From the NCBI GenBank assembly GCA_017634355.1, contig JAGBNO010000032.1:1-33083 (forward strand): DNA of 33,083 nt. Direction: 5' to 3'. The position numbers and the translations under genes were made by a program. Below the pieces are notes generated by a model, which worked only from the letters and a program-made list of their open reading frames with translations, was not told the DNA's origin and searched no databases. Origin of the DNA: Lachnospiraceae bacterium. Its GTDB lineage: Bacteria; Bacillota; Clostridia; Lachnospirales; Lachnospiraceae. Each line of letters opens with the position of its first letter. Positions within the stretch are counted from its first letter, which is position 1. This document shows positions 24,651 to 33,083 of this stretch, one piece after another.

Positions 24651-25379
24651 ATGATAAAGACATTTTCTGCCAAAGATGTGGGTAGAAAGAGGCAGATTAA
24701 TCAGGACTATTTCTACACATCTGAAAACCCTGTAGGGAATCTCCCTAACCTTTTTGTAGTGGCAGACGGCATGGGCGGCCACAATGCGGGGGACTATGCG
24801 TCCTCATTTACTACAGAATATCTGGTAAGGGAAATTGAGAAGTCCGGGTCCAGCGAGCCTATACGCATCATACGGAAGGCTATAGAAGCCGCCAATGACG
24901 CGCTGATAAGGGAGTCCGAGAATAGGCCGGAGCTTATGGGTATGGGCACTACGCTGGTGGTTTCCACCATAGTGGAGGACTATCTCTATGTGGCCAACGT
25001 GGGCGACAGCAGGCTGTACCTCGTAAATGACGACATAGTACAGATAACCAAGGACCATTCCCTCGTGGAGGAGATGGTAATGGCGGGGAAGATAGACAGG
25101 AATGAAGCCAGGTCCCACCCTGACAAGAATATTATTACCAGGGCCATAGGGGCTGTACACGATATAAAGGTGGATTTTTTTGATATGAAGCTCAAGGAGG
25201 GGGATACCATCCTCATGTGTACCGACGGGCTTTCGAATATGGTCGAGGATCAGGACATACGCATGATAATGGAGGGTGAAAGGGACTTGGCAGGCAAGAC
25301 AGAGGCTCTTATAAAGGCGGCGAACGAAAACGGCGGCAAGGACAATATTGCCGTGGTCATTATAGAGCCATTTGCGTAA
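24651..25379 (+). CDS. stp: PP2C-family serine/threonine phosphatase
   Basis: A 242-residue cytoplasmic, metal-dependent phosphatase that opposes the kinase encoded next door. The PP2C motifs are complete: D39 in VADGMGGH (37-44), NVGDSRLYLV (116-125), CTDGLSN (190-196, D192) and GGKDNIAV (228-235, D231), which together bind the two metal ions. AGAGG (24641-24645) precedes the ATG by five bases. The pair with prkC, then rsgA, is a standard Firmicutes arrangement. The inverted repeat just upstream may set a transcript boundary. The equivalent Bacillus gene is prpC. Confidence 0.96.
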   Translation: MIKTFSAKDVGRKRQINQDYFYTSENPVGNLPNLFVVADGMGGHNAGDYASSFTTEYLVREIEKSGSSEPIRIIRKAIEAANDALIRESENRPELMGMGTTLVVSTIVEDYLYVANVGDSRLYLVNDDIVQITKDHSLVEEMVMAGKIDRNEARSHPDKNIITRAIGAVHDIKVDFFDMKLKEGDTILMCTDGLSNMVEDQDIRMIMEGERDLAGKTEALIKAANENGGKDNIAVVIIEPFA

Positions 25380-25394
25380 GAGAGGATGAGGCAG

Positions 25395-27773
25395 ATGGTC
25401 AGAGAGGGCATGATGCTGGCAGACCGTTATGAGGTCATCAGCAAGATAGGCGCAGGCGGAATGTCCGATGTCTATAAAGCAAAGGATCATAAGCTGAATC
25501 GCTTTGTGGCCGTAAAGGTACTAAAAAGCGAATTCTCTGAGGACAGGAATTTTGTCGCCAAATTCAGGACAGAAGCCCAGTCTGCGGCGGCTCTTATGCA
25601 TCCCAATATTGTGAATGTCTATGACGTAGGGGAGGAGTACGGCCTTTACTACATAGTAATGGAGCTGGTGGAGGGCATTACCCTAAAGCACTACATAGAA
25701 AAGAAGCTCCGCCTCTCCGTGAAAGAGGCTATAAGCATAGCCATACAGGTGTCCATGGGGCTGGAGGCGGCCCATAGCAACCATGTGATACATAGGGATG
25801 TAAAGCCGCAGAATATAATTATTTCCAAAGAGGGCAAGGTAAAGGTGACAGATTTCGGCATAGCCAGGGCGGCCACGTCGGACACCATTACCTCCAATGT
25901 GATGGGGTCAGTGCACTATGCCTCTCCGGAGCAGGCCAGGGGCGGCTATTCCGATGAAAAGAGCGATATCTATTCCCTAGGGATAGTGCTCTTTGAAATG
26001 GTGACGGGACGGGTGCCCTTCGATGGGGAGACTACAGTTGCCATAGCCATACGCCAGATACAGGACCCCATGCCCAATCCCAGGGACTATGTGGACGACA
26101 TACCCATAAGTGTAGAGCATATTATATATAAATGCTGTGAAAAGTATCCGGGCAGGCGGTATAACTCTATGACAGAGCTCATAGGGGATCTGAAGCGCTC
26201 CCTCATTTCGCCTAATGAGAATTTCGTGAAACAGGCGGACGGGGAAATCCTGAGCGGTTCCACAAAGATGGTTTCGGATGACGAATTCAAGCATATCAAG
26301 GAGCAGACCGGCCAGATAGACCTGGATGGGGATATACTGAAGGCATATCCCGTAAGCAGAAAGCGCGGCGGCAAGGGGCACAGATATGAAGAAGAGGATA
26401 TAAGGGAAGCAGAGGAAACAGAGCGGCAGAGGCCCGCAAGGAAAAAGAGTTCGTATTATAGCGAAGAGCCTCTTGAAGATGACGTTGATGACCTCTACCA
26501 AAGCTCAAGGAAGGGAAGCTCCGCTGACAAGAGCGGCCAGAATAGAAAGAGACAGAGACAGGAAGAAGACAGGCTGAGGTGGGAGGAAGAGAGAAGGATA
26601 CAAGAGGAAGAACGCCGGAGCGCGGCGGCCAGGCGCTCAGAGCGGCGGCGTTCCAGAAAATATGAGGAGGATGACGACGAGGACGACCTAGACCCAAGGC
26701 TGCAGAAGGTGATGACCGCACTTGGAATAATAGCGGCCATTATAATCGTAGCTATCATAATAGTGCTAATAGGCAGGATAAGGAGCCTTTCCGGCGTGGA
26801 ACCCTCAGATGGCACTGAGGAGATGGCGGAAGACGGTAGCGATGCAAAGGCAGAGGTTGGCTCCGTAGTGAACCAGAGCTTTCAGGACGCAAAGAATCAG
26901 CTCATAGCGAAGGGACTCACGGTCACAAGCCAGTACCAGAGTTCTGACAGCGTGGAGAAGGGCATAGTAATGGCTATTAGCGATGAAGCCGGAAATGAGC
27001 TCTCTGAAGACAGCGAGGTGGATGTAGGCAGCACCGTGGTATTGACAGTGAGTTCTGGAGCCGATGGCACTGCGGTGCCTTCCGTGGTGGGCTTTTCCAG
27101 GGCTGAAGCGAAGGTAACACTGGAGAATCAGGGCTTCCAGATGGAGGTCTCTGAGGCGGAGAGCGATACGGTGCCGGCGGGCGATGTGATCTCCCAGTCT
27201 CCTGAGGGAGGGGACAGCGCGGCATCCGGCAGTACTGTAGCCGTTGTAATAAGCACTGGCGCAGCGGATGCGGCTCCGGACCGCACTGTGCCGAATTTAG
27301 TGGGTTTGACGGAAATAGAGGCCAAGGCGTCCCTTGCGGCCTCTGAAATTTCATTTGGGGAAGTTAAGGAGGAGAATTCTGCGACTGTGGCGGCAGGAGT
27401 GGTGATCTCCCAGACGCCTGAGGCCGGACAGACCGTGGACGACACCACTACAGTGAGCTTTGTAGTGAGTAAGGGCCTCCCCACATACGGGGGGAGCTTC
27501 AGCATAGCGCCTCCGCCGGACTATGTGAATGGCGTGGTGGCGCAGCTGGTGGTGACCAGCAAGCAGGATAATTCTGTACTCTATAATGCGGCCGTGAATG
27601 CTTTTCCGGCCACAATAAGCCTTTCCGGGCTCACAAGTTCCAGCGGCCTGCTCACCATCAATTATACAGCCGCTAATGTAGTGTCCTATGAGGCCGACAC
27701 AGGCGAGATCGTGACGAGGACAGATGTATTGCCCAAGGTCTTTACACAGGACCTTGCCTTTACTGCGGAATGA
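25395..27773 (+). CDS. prkC: Membrane serine/threonine protein kinase with PASTA domains (PrkC/PknB type)
   Basis: A 792-residue wall-sensing kinase. The start at 25395 gives MVREGMMLADRYEV, matching the family, with AGAGG nine bases upstream; an ATG at 25386 directly abuts that site. The kinase domain covers about 11-270: glycine loop IGAGGMSDVY, K41, HRDVKPQN (133-140) and DFG (153-155). A juxtamembrane region (about 325-435) is extremely charged, first Arg/Glu then EEDDDEDD. One membrane helix (about 441-461) leads to three PASTA repeats (about 487-553, 559-622, 630-694), which in the family bind muropeptides or lipid II; the first lacks the usual VPxVxG opening. About 95 further residues follow the last PASTA (GGSFSIAPPPDY to the end) and look beta-rich; I do not recognise them. 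The gene overlaps rsgA by 4 bases. Confidence 0.95.
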   Translation: MVREGMMLADRYEVISKIGAGGMSDVYKAKDHKLNRFVAVKVLKSEFSEDRNFVAKFRTEAQSAAALMHPNIVNVYDVGEEYGLYYIVMELVEGITLKHYIEKKLRLSVKEAISIAIQVSMGLEAAHSNHVIHRDVKPQNIIISKEGKVKVTDFGIARAATSDTITSNVMGSVHYASPEQARGGYSDEKSDIYSLGIVLFEMVTGRVPFDGETTVAIAIRQIQDPMPNPRDYVDDIPISVEHIIYKCCEKYPGRRYNSMTELIGDLKRSLISPNENFVKQADGEILSGSTKMVSDDEFKHIKEQTGQIDLDGDILKAYPVSRKRGGKGHRYEEEDIREAEETERQRPARKKSSYYSEEPLEDDVDDLYQSSRKGSSADKSGQNRKRQRQEEDRLRWEEERRIQEEERRSAAARRSERRRSRKYEEDDDEDDLDPRLQKVMTALGIIAAIIIVAIIIVLIGRIRSLSGVEPSDGTEEMAEDGSDAKAEVGSVVNQSFQDAKNQLIAKGLTVTSQYQSSDSVEKGIVMAISDEAGNELSEDSEVDVGSTVVLTVSSGADGTAVPSVVGFSRAEAKVTLENQGFQMEVSEAESDTVPAGDVISQSPEGGDSAASGSTVAVVISTGAADAAPDRTVPNLVGLTEIEAKASLAASEISFGEVKEENSATVAAGVVISQTPEAGQTVDDTTTVSFVVSKGLPTYGGSFSIAPPPDYVNGVVAQLVVTSKQDNSVLYNAAVNAFPATISLSGLTSSSGLLTINYTAANVVSYEADTGEIVTRTDVLPKVFTQDLAFTAE

Positions 27774-28687
27774 GGGGAAAGATACTAAAGGCTTTAGCAG
27801 GCTTTTATTATGTTATCCCACTGGGGGAAGCTTTGGATACAGCTTCAGTGGACACAAAGGCCTATGCCTGCCGCGCCAGGGGCATATTCCGCAAGCACGG
27901 CATCAAGCCCCTGGTGGGGGATGAGGTAGAATTCGACATTACCCATGAGGGCGATATGGAAGGGAATGTAACTGCCATACTGCCCAGAAAAAATGAGCTG
28001 GTACGGCCTAAGGTCGCCAATGTGGACCTGGGGCTATTGGTTTTTGCCATGCACAGTCCTGAGCCTTCCACTGAGCTTATAGACCGTTTCATTATTAATT
28101 ACTGCGTCAGGAATATCCCTGTAATCCTGAATTTCAATAAGTCAGACTTAGGTCTGGATGAGGAACGCTCTTATTACACTAGATTATATTCAGGCTCAGG
28201 GGTTGAGGTACATTTTACCAGCACCATAGACCATGGCGGCGTCGATGAATTAAAGGAAATGCTCCACGGGCATACGGTAGCCGTGGCAGGGCCTTCGGGC
28301 GTGGGAAAATCCTCCCTCATAAATTCTCTTTTAGGAGAGGAGCGCATGGAGACGGGGGCGCTAAGCGAAAAGATCAAGAGAGGCAAGCAGACCACCAGGC
28401 ACATAGAAATACTGCCCATTGCAGAAAATACTTTTGCGATAGACACGCCGGGCTTTTCGGTGCTGGACATATCCGTGGAGTGCCTTAAGAAGCTGGAGCA
28501 GTATTTTCCGGAGATAGGCAGACATTCGGGGGAATGTTACTTTTCAGGCTGCAGCCACATAAGCGAGCCCGGCTGCTCTGTCAAGGAGGCACTTAAAGCG
28601 GGCAGGATACCAAAAGAGAGATATTTATCATATACCATGGTATATGAAGAGCTGAATGCCGCAAAAACCGCGGCAGAAAAGAGGTAG
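27770..28687 (+). CDS. rsgA: Ribosome small subunit-dependent GTPase A
   Basis: A late-acting GTPase in 30S subunit maturation, 305 residues. The circularly permuted motif order is visible: NKSD (G4, 123-126), then GPSGVGKSS (G1, 174-182), then DTPG (G3, 225-228). An amino-terminal OB fold (about 1-70) precedes them, and a carboxy-terminal zinc site is formed by C256, C261, H263 and C269. Its ATG overlaps the prkC stop (ATGA), implying translational coupling with the kinase; in other Firmicutes this GTPase is reported as a target of the kinase. Confidence 0.96.
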   Translation: MRGKILKALAGFYYVIPLGEALDTASVDTKAYACRARGIFRKHGIKPLVGDEVEFDITHEGDMEGNVTAILPRKNELVRPKVANVDLGLLVFAMHSPEPSTELIDRFIINYCVRNIPVILNFNKSDLGLDEERSYYTRLYSGSGVEVHFTSTIDHGGVDELKEMLHGHTVAVAGPSGVGKSSLINSLLGEERMETGALSEKIKRGKQTTRHIEILPIAENTFAIDTPGFSVLDISVECLKKLEQYFPEIGRHSGECYFSGCSHISEPGCSVKEALKAGRIPKERYLSYTMVYEELNAAKTAAEKR

Positions 28688-28689
28688 GG

Positions 28690-29355
28690 ATGGAATACAA
28701 GCTGGCTCCGTCCATATTGGCGGCAGATTTTGCTGCCCTGGGAGAGGACATCAAGGAAATAGATACAGCAGGGGCAGATTATGTGCATATAGATGTGATG
28801 GATGGCATGTTTGTTCCCAGCCTGTCTTTTGGTATGCCCGTGATACAGTCGGTGCGGCGGGTCACGGATACTTTTTTCGATGTGCACCTGATGATAGAAG
28901 AGCCTGAGCGCTATATACATGAATTTGCGGCCGCAGGCGCTGACGGGATAACGGTGCATATGGAGGCGGTAAAGGATATAGACAATGCCATAGGGCACAT
29001 ACAGAAGGCGGGGAAAAAGGTGGGTGTGGCCGTGAGCCCCAAGACCCCTGTGTCAGTGATAAGCGATGAAGTGCTGAAGCAGATAGACATGGTGCTCGTA
29101 ATGACCGTGCGTCCCGGCTTCGGCGGACAGAAATATATGAATATCACGACTCCAAAGATTAAAGAGATAAGGCAGAGGATAGACGAACTGGGCGTTGACG
29201 TGGATGTGGAAGTGGATGGGGGCATAAATGCCGACACCATAGATACAGTGCTCTCAAACGGGGCAAATGTGATAGTCATGGGTTCTTCCATCTTCCGTGG
29301 GGATATTTGGGAGAATATGGCCTTTTACCGCAAGAAATTGGGAGAATACGCATAG
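28690..29355 (+). CDS. rpe: Ribulose-phosphate 3-epimerase
   Basis: Interconverts ribulose 5-phosphate and xylulose 5-phosphate in the pentose phosphate pathway. A 221-residue TIM barrel with S8 (APSIL), metal ligands H33 and D35 in HIDVMDG, H66 (DVHLM), the RPGFGGQ phosphate loop (141-147) and catalytic D176 (VEVDGG). It starts two bases after the rsgA stop. In many Firmicutes a thiamine pyrophosphokinase gene follows here; in this window an oxidoreductase does. Confidence 0.97.
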   Translation: MEYKLAPSILAADFAALGEDIKEIDTAGADYVHIDVMDGMFVPSLSFGMPVIQSVRRVTDTFFDVHLMIEEPERYIHEFAAAGADGITVHMEAVKDIDNAIGHIQKAGKKVGVAVSPKTPVSVISDEVLKQIDMVLVMTVRPGFGGQKYMNITTPKIKEIRQRIDELGVDVDVEVDGGINADTIDTVLSNGANVIVMGSSIFRGDIWENMAFYRKKLGEYA

Positions 29356-29357
29356 CC

Positions 29358-30980
29358 ATGAAGAAAGTACTGGTTATAGGCGCCGGGCCAGCAGGCCTCA
29401 CGGCGGCTTATGAGATACTGAAAAGAGGGAGAGGACAGTACAGTGTCACTGTCCTTGAAGAAAGCTCTGACATGGGCGGTATCTCCAAAACCGTGAACTA
29501 CAAGGGTAACCGCATGGATATGGGCGGGCACCGCTTCTTCTCCAAGGTGAAGAGGGTGAATGAGTGGTGGGAAAAAATGCTTCCCATGCAGGGACATCCC
29601 GCCTATGACGACATAGTGCTGGGGAGGAAAAAGCCTTACAGCAAGGGCGGGCCTGATCCCGAATCAGAAGACAGGGTGATGCTGAACCGGAACCGCATCT
29701 CCAGAATTTATTTTGATTCCAAGTTCTATGACTATCCCATAAGCCTGAAAAAAGAGACCTTTACCAATATGGGCATAAAAAACACCCTGGAGGTGGGGTT
29801 CTCATACCTCAAGGCCTGTTTTTTTAAAAGAGAGGAAAAGTCTCTTGAGGACTTCTATATCAACCGCTTTGGGAAGAAGCTCTACTCCATGTTCTTCGAG
29901 CATTACACGGAGAACCTATGGGGCAGGCATCCCAGGGATATAGACCCTTCATGGGGGGCTCAGAGGGTAAAGGGGCTGTCCATAGTTGCTATTATCAAGG
30001 ATATACTGTCGAAAATGGCTCCGGGAAGAAAGCCCCGCCATGTGGAGACCTCGCTTATAGAGTCTTTTTCCTATCCCAAGCTGGGTCCGGGGCAGCTCTG
30101 GGACGTGACTGCTGAAGAGATCAGGAAGATGGGCGGAGAGATACTGACCCAGGCTAAGGTCAGCGGAATAGAGCGTGACAGCACGGGAAAGAGAATAAAG
30201 GGCTTAAAATATATATGCAGTGATGGGGAGCGGTATTTAGAGGGGGATTACATCATATCCTCCATGCCATTAAAGGACCTCGTAGGCGGCATGGACAATG
30301 TTCCAAGGGGGATAGCGACCATAGCCGCAGGATTGCCGTACAGGGATTATATGACCCTGGGGCTATTGGTGCCAAAGCTTAACCTCGCAAACCGCACGAA
30401 TATACGCACCATAGCAGACATAGTCCCCGACAACTGGGTCTATGTCCACGAGAGGTCCGTGAAGCTGGGGCGCTTCCAGATATATAATAACTGGTCGCCC
30501 TATCTCGTAAAAGACCTCGCCCATACCGTATGGATAGGCTTAGAGTACTTTGTGAATGAGGGCGACAGGCTCTGGAACTTAAGCGATGAGAAGTTTACCC
30601 GCTTTGCTATTTCAGAGGTATTAAAGATGGGGCTTATAGACAGGGCTGAGTCGGTCTTGGATTCCCATGTGGAGAGGGTGAAGAAGGCGTATCCCGCATA
30701 CTTCGATACCTACGCCGAGATAGATGAGCTCACGGAATACCTGAACGGAATAGAAAACTTATTCTGCGTGGGGAGGAATGGCCAGCACAGGTACAATAAC
30801 ATTGACCATTCCATGATGACTGCCTTCCTCACGGCAGACTATATACTAGGAGCCTCAATTGCTTCAGGCGAGGGTGGGTCAGACATTGAAAAGGGTCACC
30901 GCAATAGAGGGGCAAAATTCGACAAGAGAGATATATGGAAAGTTAATACAGAGCAGGAATACCACGAGAGGAACAGATAG
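29358..30980 (+). CDS. FAD-dependent NAD(P)/FAD oxidoreductase (amine-oxidase / UDP-galactopyranose-mutase-like)
   Basis: A 540-residue flavoprotein. The start at 29358 gives [21 protein letters not shown], a standard FAD-binding Rossmann start with GAGPAG at 8-13; an in-frame ATG at 29307 would lie inside rpe. It continues with a second FAD-contact region [17 protein letters not shown] and a carboxy-terminal FAD motif ([18 protein letters not shown]), as in protoporphyrinogen-oxidase-like and UDP-galactopyranose-mutase-like enzymes. Relatives are often found among polysaccharide or glycolipid genes, but no glycosyltransferase is next to it here. The start is two bases after the rpe stop, and gpmI follows nine bases later. 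The substrate is not known. Confidence 0.82.
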   Translation: MKKVLVIGAGPAGLTAAYEILKRGRGQYSVTVLEESSDMGGISKTVNYKGNRMDMGGHRFFSKVKRVNEWWEKMLPMQGHPAYDDIVLGRKKPYSKGGPDPESEDRVMLNRNRISRIYFDSKFYDYPISLKKETFTNMGIKNTLEVGFSYLKACFFKREEKSLEDFYINRFGKKLYSMFFEHYTENLWGRHPRDIDPSWGAQRVKGLSIVAIIKDILSKMAPGRKPRHVETSLIESFSYPKLGPGQLWDVTAEEIRKMGGEILTQAKVSGIERDSTGKRIKGLKYICSDGERYLEGDYIISSMPLKDLVGGMDNVPRGIATIAAGLPYRDYMTLGLLVPKLNLANRTNIRTIADIVPDNWVYVHERSVKLGRFQIYNNWSPYLVKDLAHTVWIGLEYFVNEGDRLWNLSDEKFTRFAISEVLKMGLIDRAESVLDSHVERVKKAYPAYFDTYAEIDELTEYLNGIENLFCVGRNGQHRYNNIDHSMMTAFLTADYILGASIASGEGGSDIEKGHRNRGAKFDKRDIWKVNTEQEYHERNR

Positions 30981-30989
30981 GAGGAAGAT

Positions 30990-32531
30990 ATGAAGAAACC
31001 TACGGTATTACTTATAATGGATGGTTTTGGCCTGAATGAGGGGCATGACCACAATGCGGTATATGAGGCCAAGACACCCAATCTCGACAGTCTTATGAAG
31101 GAATATCCTTTCGTAAAGGGCTATGCGAGCGGGCTGGCTGTAGGCCTGCCCGACGGGCAGATGGGAAACTCCGAGGTGGGCCACATGAATATGGGCGCGG
31201 GGCGCATTATTTATCAGGAGCTTACTAGGATAAGCAAGGAAATAGAGGACGGGGATTTCTTTAAGAACGAAGCCCTCTTAAAGGCAGTTAAGAATTGCAA
31301 AGAAAAGGATTCGGCGCTGCACCTGTACGGCCTCGTGTCAGACGGCGGGGTCCACAGCCACAATACCCATATCTACGGGCTTCTGGAACTGGCTAAGAGG
31401 GAAGGGCTCAAAAAGGTCTATGTGCACTGTTTCTTAGACGGCAGGGACACTCCTCCGGCATCTGGCAGGGACTTTGTGAAGGAGCTGGAGGACAAGATGG
31501 CAGAGCTTGGAGTGGGGGTTGTAGCCAGCGTTTCAGGCCGCTACTATGCCATGGACAGGGACAATAATTACGACAGGGTGGAAAAGGCCTACCGCTGCAT
31601 GACAGAGGGCATAGGGGAAAAGGCTGACAGCGCAACCCTTGGAATACAGGCCTCTTATGACAAGGGCGTCACAGATGAATTCGTAGTGCCCTTCTATGTG
31701 GAAAAGGACGGGAAGCCCCTGGCCCTCATACAGGCAGGGGACAGCATAATTTTCTACAATTTCAGGCCGGACAGGGCGAGGGAGCTCACCCATGTCTTCT
31801 GCGATAATGAATTCGATAAGTTTGACCGCGGGGAGAGGAAGGACATCTGCTATGTCTGCTTTACGGACTATGACCCGCTTATCCCCAATAAAGAGGTGGC
31901 CTTCAAGAAGGTTGAGATAAATAATACCTTCGGCCAGTGGATAGCGGACAAGGGCATGAAACAGGTGCGCATAGCCGAGACAGAGAAATACGCCCATGTT
32001 ACCTTCTTCTTTAATGGAGGCGTAGAGGAGCCAAATCCCGGAGAGGACAGGATACTTGTAAATAGCCCCAAGGAAGTCCCGACTTATGACCTGAAGCCCG
32101 AAATGAGCGCGCCGGAGGTCTGTGAGAAGCTGGTCACTGCAATAAAGAGCGGAAACTACGATGTGGTGATAGTGAACTTCGCAAATCCCGATATGGTGGG
32201 CCATACGGGAGTAGAAGCCGCAGCCATAAAGGCCTGCGAGACTGTGGACAGCTGTGTCGGAAAGGCCGTGGAAGCCGTGAAGGAAATGGACGGTGTGCTC
32301 TTTATCTGCGCAGACCACGGAAATGCTGAGGTGATGGTGGATAAAGAGACAGGTGAACCATATACTGCCCATACCACAAATCCCGTGCCCTTCATACTGG
32401 TGAACTACGATCCCGCATACGGTCTAAGAGAGGGCGGCAAGCTCTGCGACATAGTTCCGACCCTTATAGAGTGCATGGGAGAGGAGAAGCCCGCAGATAT
32501 GACGGGAGAGTCGCTGCTTATGAAAAAATAA
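30990..32531 (+). CDS. gpmI: 2,3-bisphosphoglycerate-independent phosphoglycerate mutase
   Basis: Interconverts 3- and 2-phosphoglycerate in glycolysis using two manganese ions. The 513-residue length is standard. D11 (IMDGFG) and the phosphorylated serine S61 (GQMGNSEVGH) are present, with DGGVHSH, HCFLDGRDTPP, FFNGG, ADHGNAE and HTTNPVPF all intact. AGGAGG (30979-30984) lies five bases before the ATG and overlaps the stop of the preceding gene. Other glycolytic genes (eno, pgk, tpi) are not adjacent. Downstream I see only a weak AAGCC/GGCTT stem near T-rich sequence as a possible terminator. Confidence 0.97.
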   Translation: MKKPTVLLIMDGFGLNEGHDHNAVYEAKTPNLDSLMKEYPFVKGYASGLAVGLPDGQMGNSEVGHMNMGAGRIIYQELTRISKEIEDGDFFKNEALLKAVKNCKEKDSALHLYGLVSDGGVHSHNTHIYGLLELAKREGLKKVYVHCFLDGRDTPPASGRDFVKELEDKMAELGVGVVASVSGRYYAMDRDNNYDRVEKAYRCMTEGIGEKADSATLGIQASYDKGVTDEFVVPFYVEKDGKPLALIQAGDSIIFYNFRPDRARELTHVFCDNEFDKFDRGERKDICYVCFTDYDPLIPNKEVAFKKVEINNTFGQWIADKGMKQVRIAETEKYAHVTFFFNGGVEEPNPGEDRILVNSPKEVPTYDLKPEMSAPEVCEKLVTAIKSGNYDVVIVNFANPDMVGHTGVEAAAIKACETVDSCVGKAVEAVKEMDGVLFICADHGNAEVMVDKETGEPYTAHTTNPVPFILVNYDPAYGLREGGKLCDIVPTLIECMGEEKPADMTGESLLMKK

Positions 32532-32624
32532 GCCGCCGTTTTTGGGACAAGTTTAGGCTTTTCCCATTTTTCACAGTCTTTTTTCTTACGATTTTTTTAA
32601 GACAGTATTTTTATGCCCTAGTTG

Positions 32625-32659
32625 TGCTATACTCCCTATTGCTTGCCTAAAGTATAGCA
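32625..32659. promoter_or_regulatory. Inverted repeat made of two facing extended -10 elements
   Basis: TGCTATACT (32625-32633) is an extended -10 (TGC plus TATACT at 32628-32633) pointing at the small lipoprotein gene. Its exact complement AGTATAGCA lies at 32651-32659, 17 bases on, so the same element also faces left on the minus strand. The predicted plus-strand start point (about 32640) falls between the arms. No clear -35 is visible for either. Confidence 0.5.
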
Positions 32660-32693
32660 GAAAATCTACAAAACCACGCAATAGGGGGTTAGA

Positions 32694-32903
32694 ATGAGAA
32701 AGAAATCCAGCTCTTTAATTAGAAGCATATTGTTCATAGGACTTGCAGCATTAACCCTGTCCGGCTGCCGGAAGCAGGATAACGAGGTAGTGAGTAACCG
32801 CCCTGATGCTAAGGCAATAGAAGAAGATGAGGGCGGCGCGGCCGGAGCGGATATCCTTAAAGAAGCGGTGTTTGAGGACAATGACTATAAGCAATTGAAA
32901 TAA
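32694..32903 (+). CDS. Short predicted lipoprotein
   Basis: A 69-residue protein with basic start (MRKKSSSLIR), a hydrophobic segment and lipobox LSGC (cysteine 25). The mature part has only about 45 residues and is acidic and polar (EEDEGGAAGAD), with no recognisable domain. AGGGGG lies five bases before the ATG, and an extended -10 lies about 60 bases upstream, so the gene looks expressed. It may be a genuine mini-lipoprotein or the truncated front of a longer one. The function is unknown. Confidence 0.65.
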   Translation: MRKKSSSLIRSILFIGLAALTLSGCRKQDNEVVSNRPDAKAIEEDEGGAAGADILKEAVFEDNDYKQLK

Positions 32904-32910
32904 AATTATT

Positions 32911-32930
32911 ATATAAAGCAGCCTTTATAT
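32911..32930 (+). terminator. AT-rich hairpin after the last lipoprotein gene
   Basis: ATATAAAG (32911-32918) and CTTTATAT (32923-32930) form a perfect 8-base stem with a 4-base loop, seven bases after the stop codon. The stem is weak in GC and no continuous T-run follows, so termination is only possible. The remaining 150 bases to the window end are AT-rich and show no gene. Confidence 0.35.
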
Positions 32931-33083
32931 TAAGATAAATTTTATGTTGATATTTTTCCCACATTTTTATTTCATAATATCTTATATACATTGATTTATC
33001 AGAATTATATAAAGTAAAAGTGACAAATTTAAATAATGTATAATCAGATGAAGTTGAAATATAACATACTTGATAATTATTTA

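Noticed and set aside
24804-25490. Open frame on the minus strand opposite stp and the start of prkC (228 codons)
   Set aside because: It is a shadow of two clear genes; the translation is rich in His, Leu and Tyr without domain logic.
31533-32372. Long open frame on the minus strand opposite gpmI (279 codons)
   Set aside because: It mirrors the codon pattern of gpmI, has no ribosome binding site or recognisable domain, and gpmI itself is unmistakable.

Overview
This window looks like chromosomal DNA of a low-to-mid GC anaerobic Firmicute, most likely a Lachnospiraceae-type member of the Clostridia. The reasons are the gene order priA-def-fmt-yugP-rsmB-rlmN-stp-prkC-rsgA-rpe, the meso-diaminopimelate signature in MurE, AGGAGG-type ribosome binding sites, many short lipoproteins, and frequent use of ATA (Ile) and AGG (Arg) codons. 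Placement is by inference; there is no rRNA or tRNA gene in the window.

Left part (1-6084): a decayed AAA-ATPase/nuclease-family gene with a large in-frame deletion, a lipoprotein gene and a very large secreted cell-wall amidase (both minus strand), a 478-base AT-rich divergent promoter region, and a second small lipoprotein gene with a strong hairpin in its leader. Accessory part (6085-10586): a minus-strand pair (a protein with two winged-helix-like modules, then a CbxX/SpoVK-type AAA+ ATPase) diverges from a plus-strand AAA-ATPase/PD-(D/E)XK nuclease protein. This is the least ordinary block, but I cannot show that it forms one system.

Middle part (10777-15818): argG and a small DUF1294 membrane protein on plus; a DegV fatty-acid-binding protein and a membrane-anchored SGNH-hydrolase-like protein on minus; then a divergent region with a palindrome, a 13-base tandem repeat and a clear sigma-A-like promoter for thlA (acetyl-CoA acetyltransferase), which ends in a textbook terminator.

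Right part (16013-32531): a long plus-strand run of housekeeping genes. It starts with murE and priA (overlapping by 4 bases), then def, fmt, a membrane zinc peptidase, rsmB and rlmN. The serine/threonine signalling pair stp and prkC follows, then rsgA (overlapping prkC by 4 bases), rpe, an FAD-dependent oxidoreductase and gpmI. They cover wall precursor synthesis, replication restart, N-formyl-methionine handling, rRNA methylation, wall-sensing phosphorylation, ribosome assembly and central carbon metabolism. A dispersed intergenic repeat with inverted ends occurs just before murE and again just before stp. A small lipoprotein gene closes the window behind an unusual inverted repeat that contains its own -10 element.

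The strongest non-coding observations are the two-copy intergenic inverted repeat (with a third arm before murE that allows mutually exclusive hairpins), the structured leader of the lipoprotein gene at 5471, the palindrome upstream of thlA, and the recurrence of extended -10 promoters of the form TGnTATAnT.
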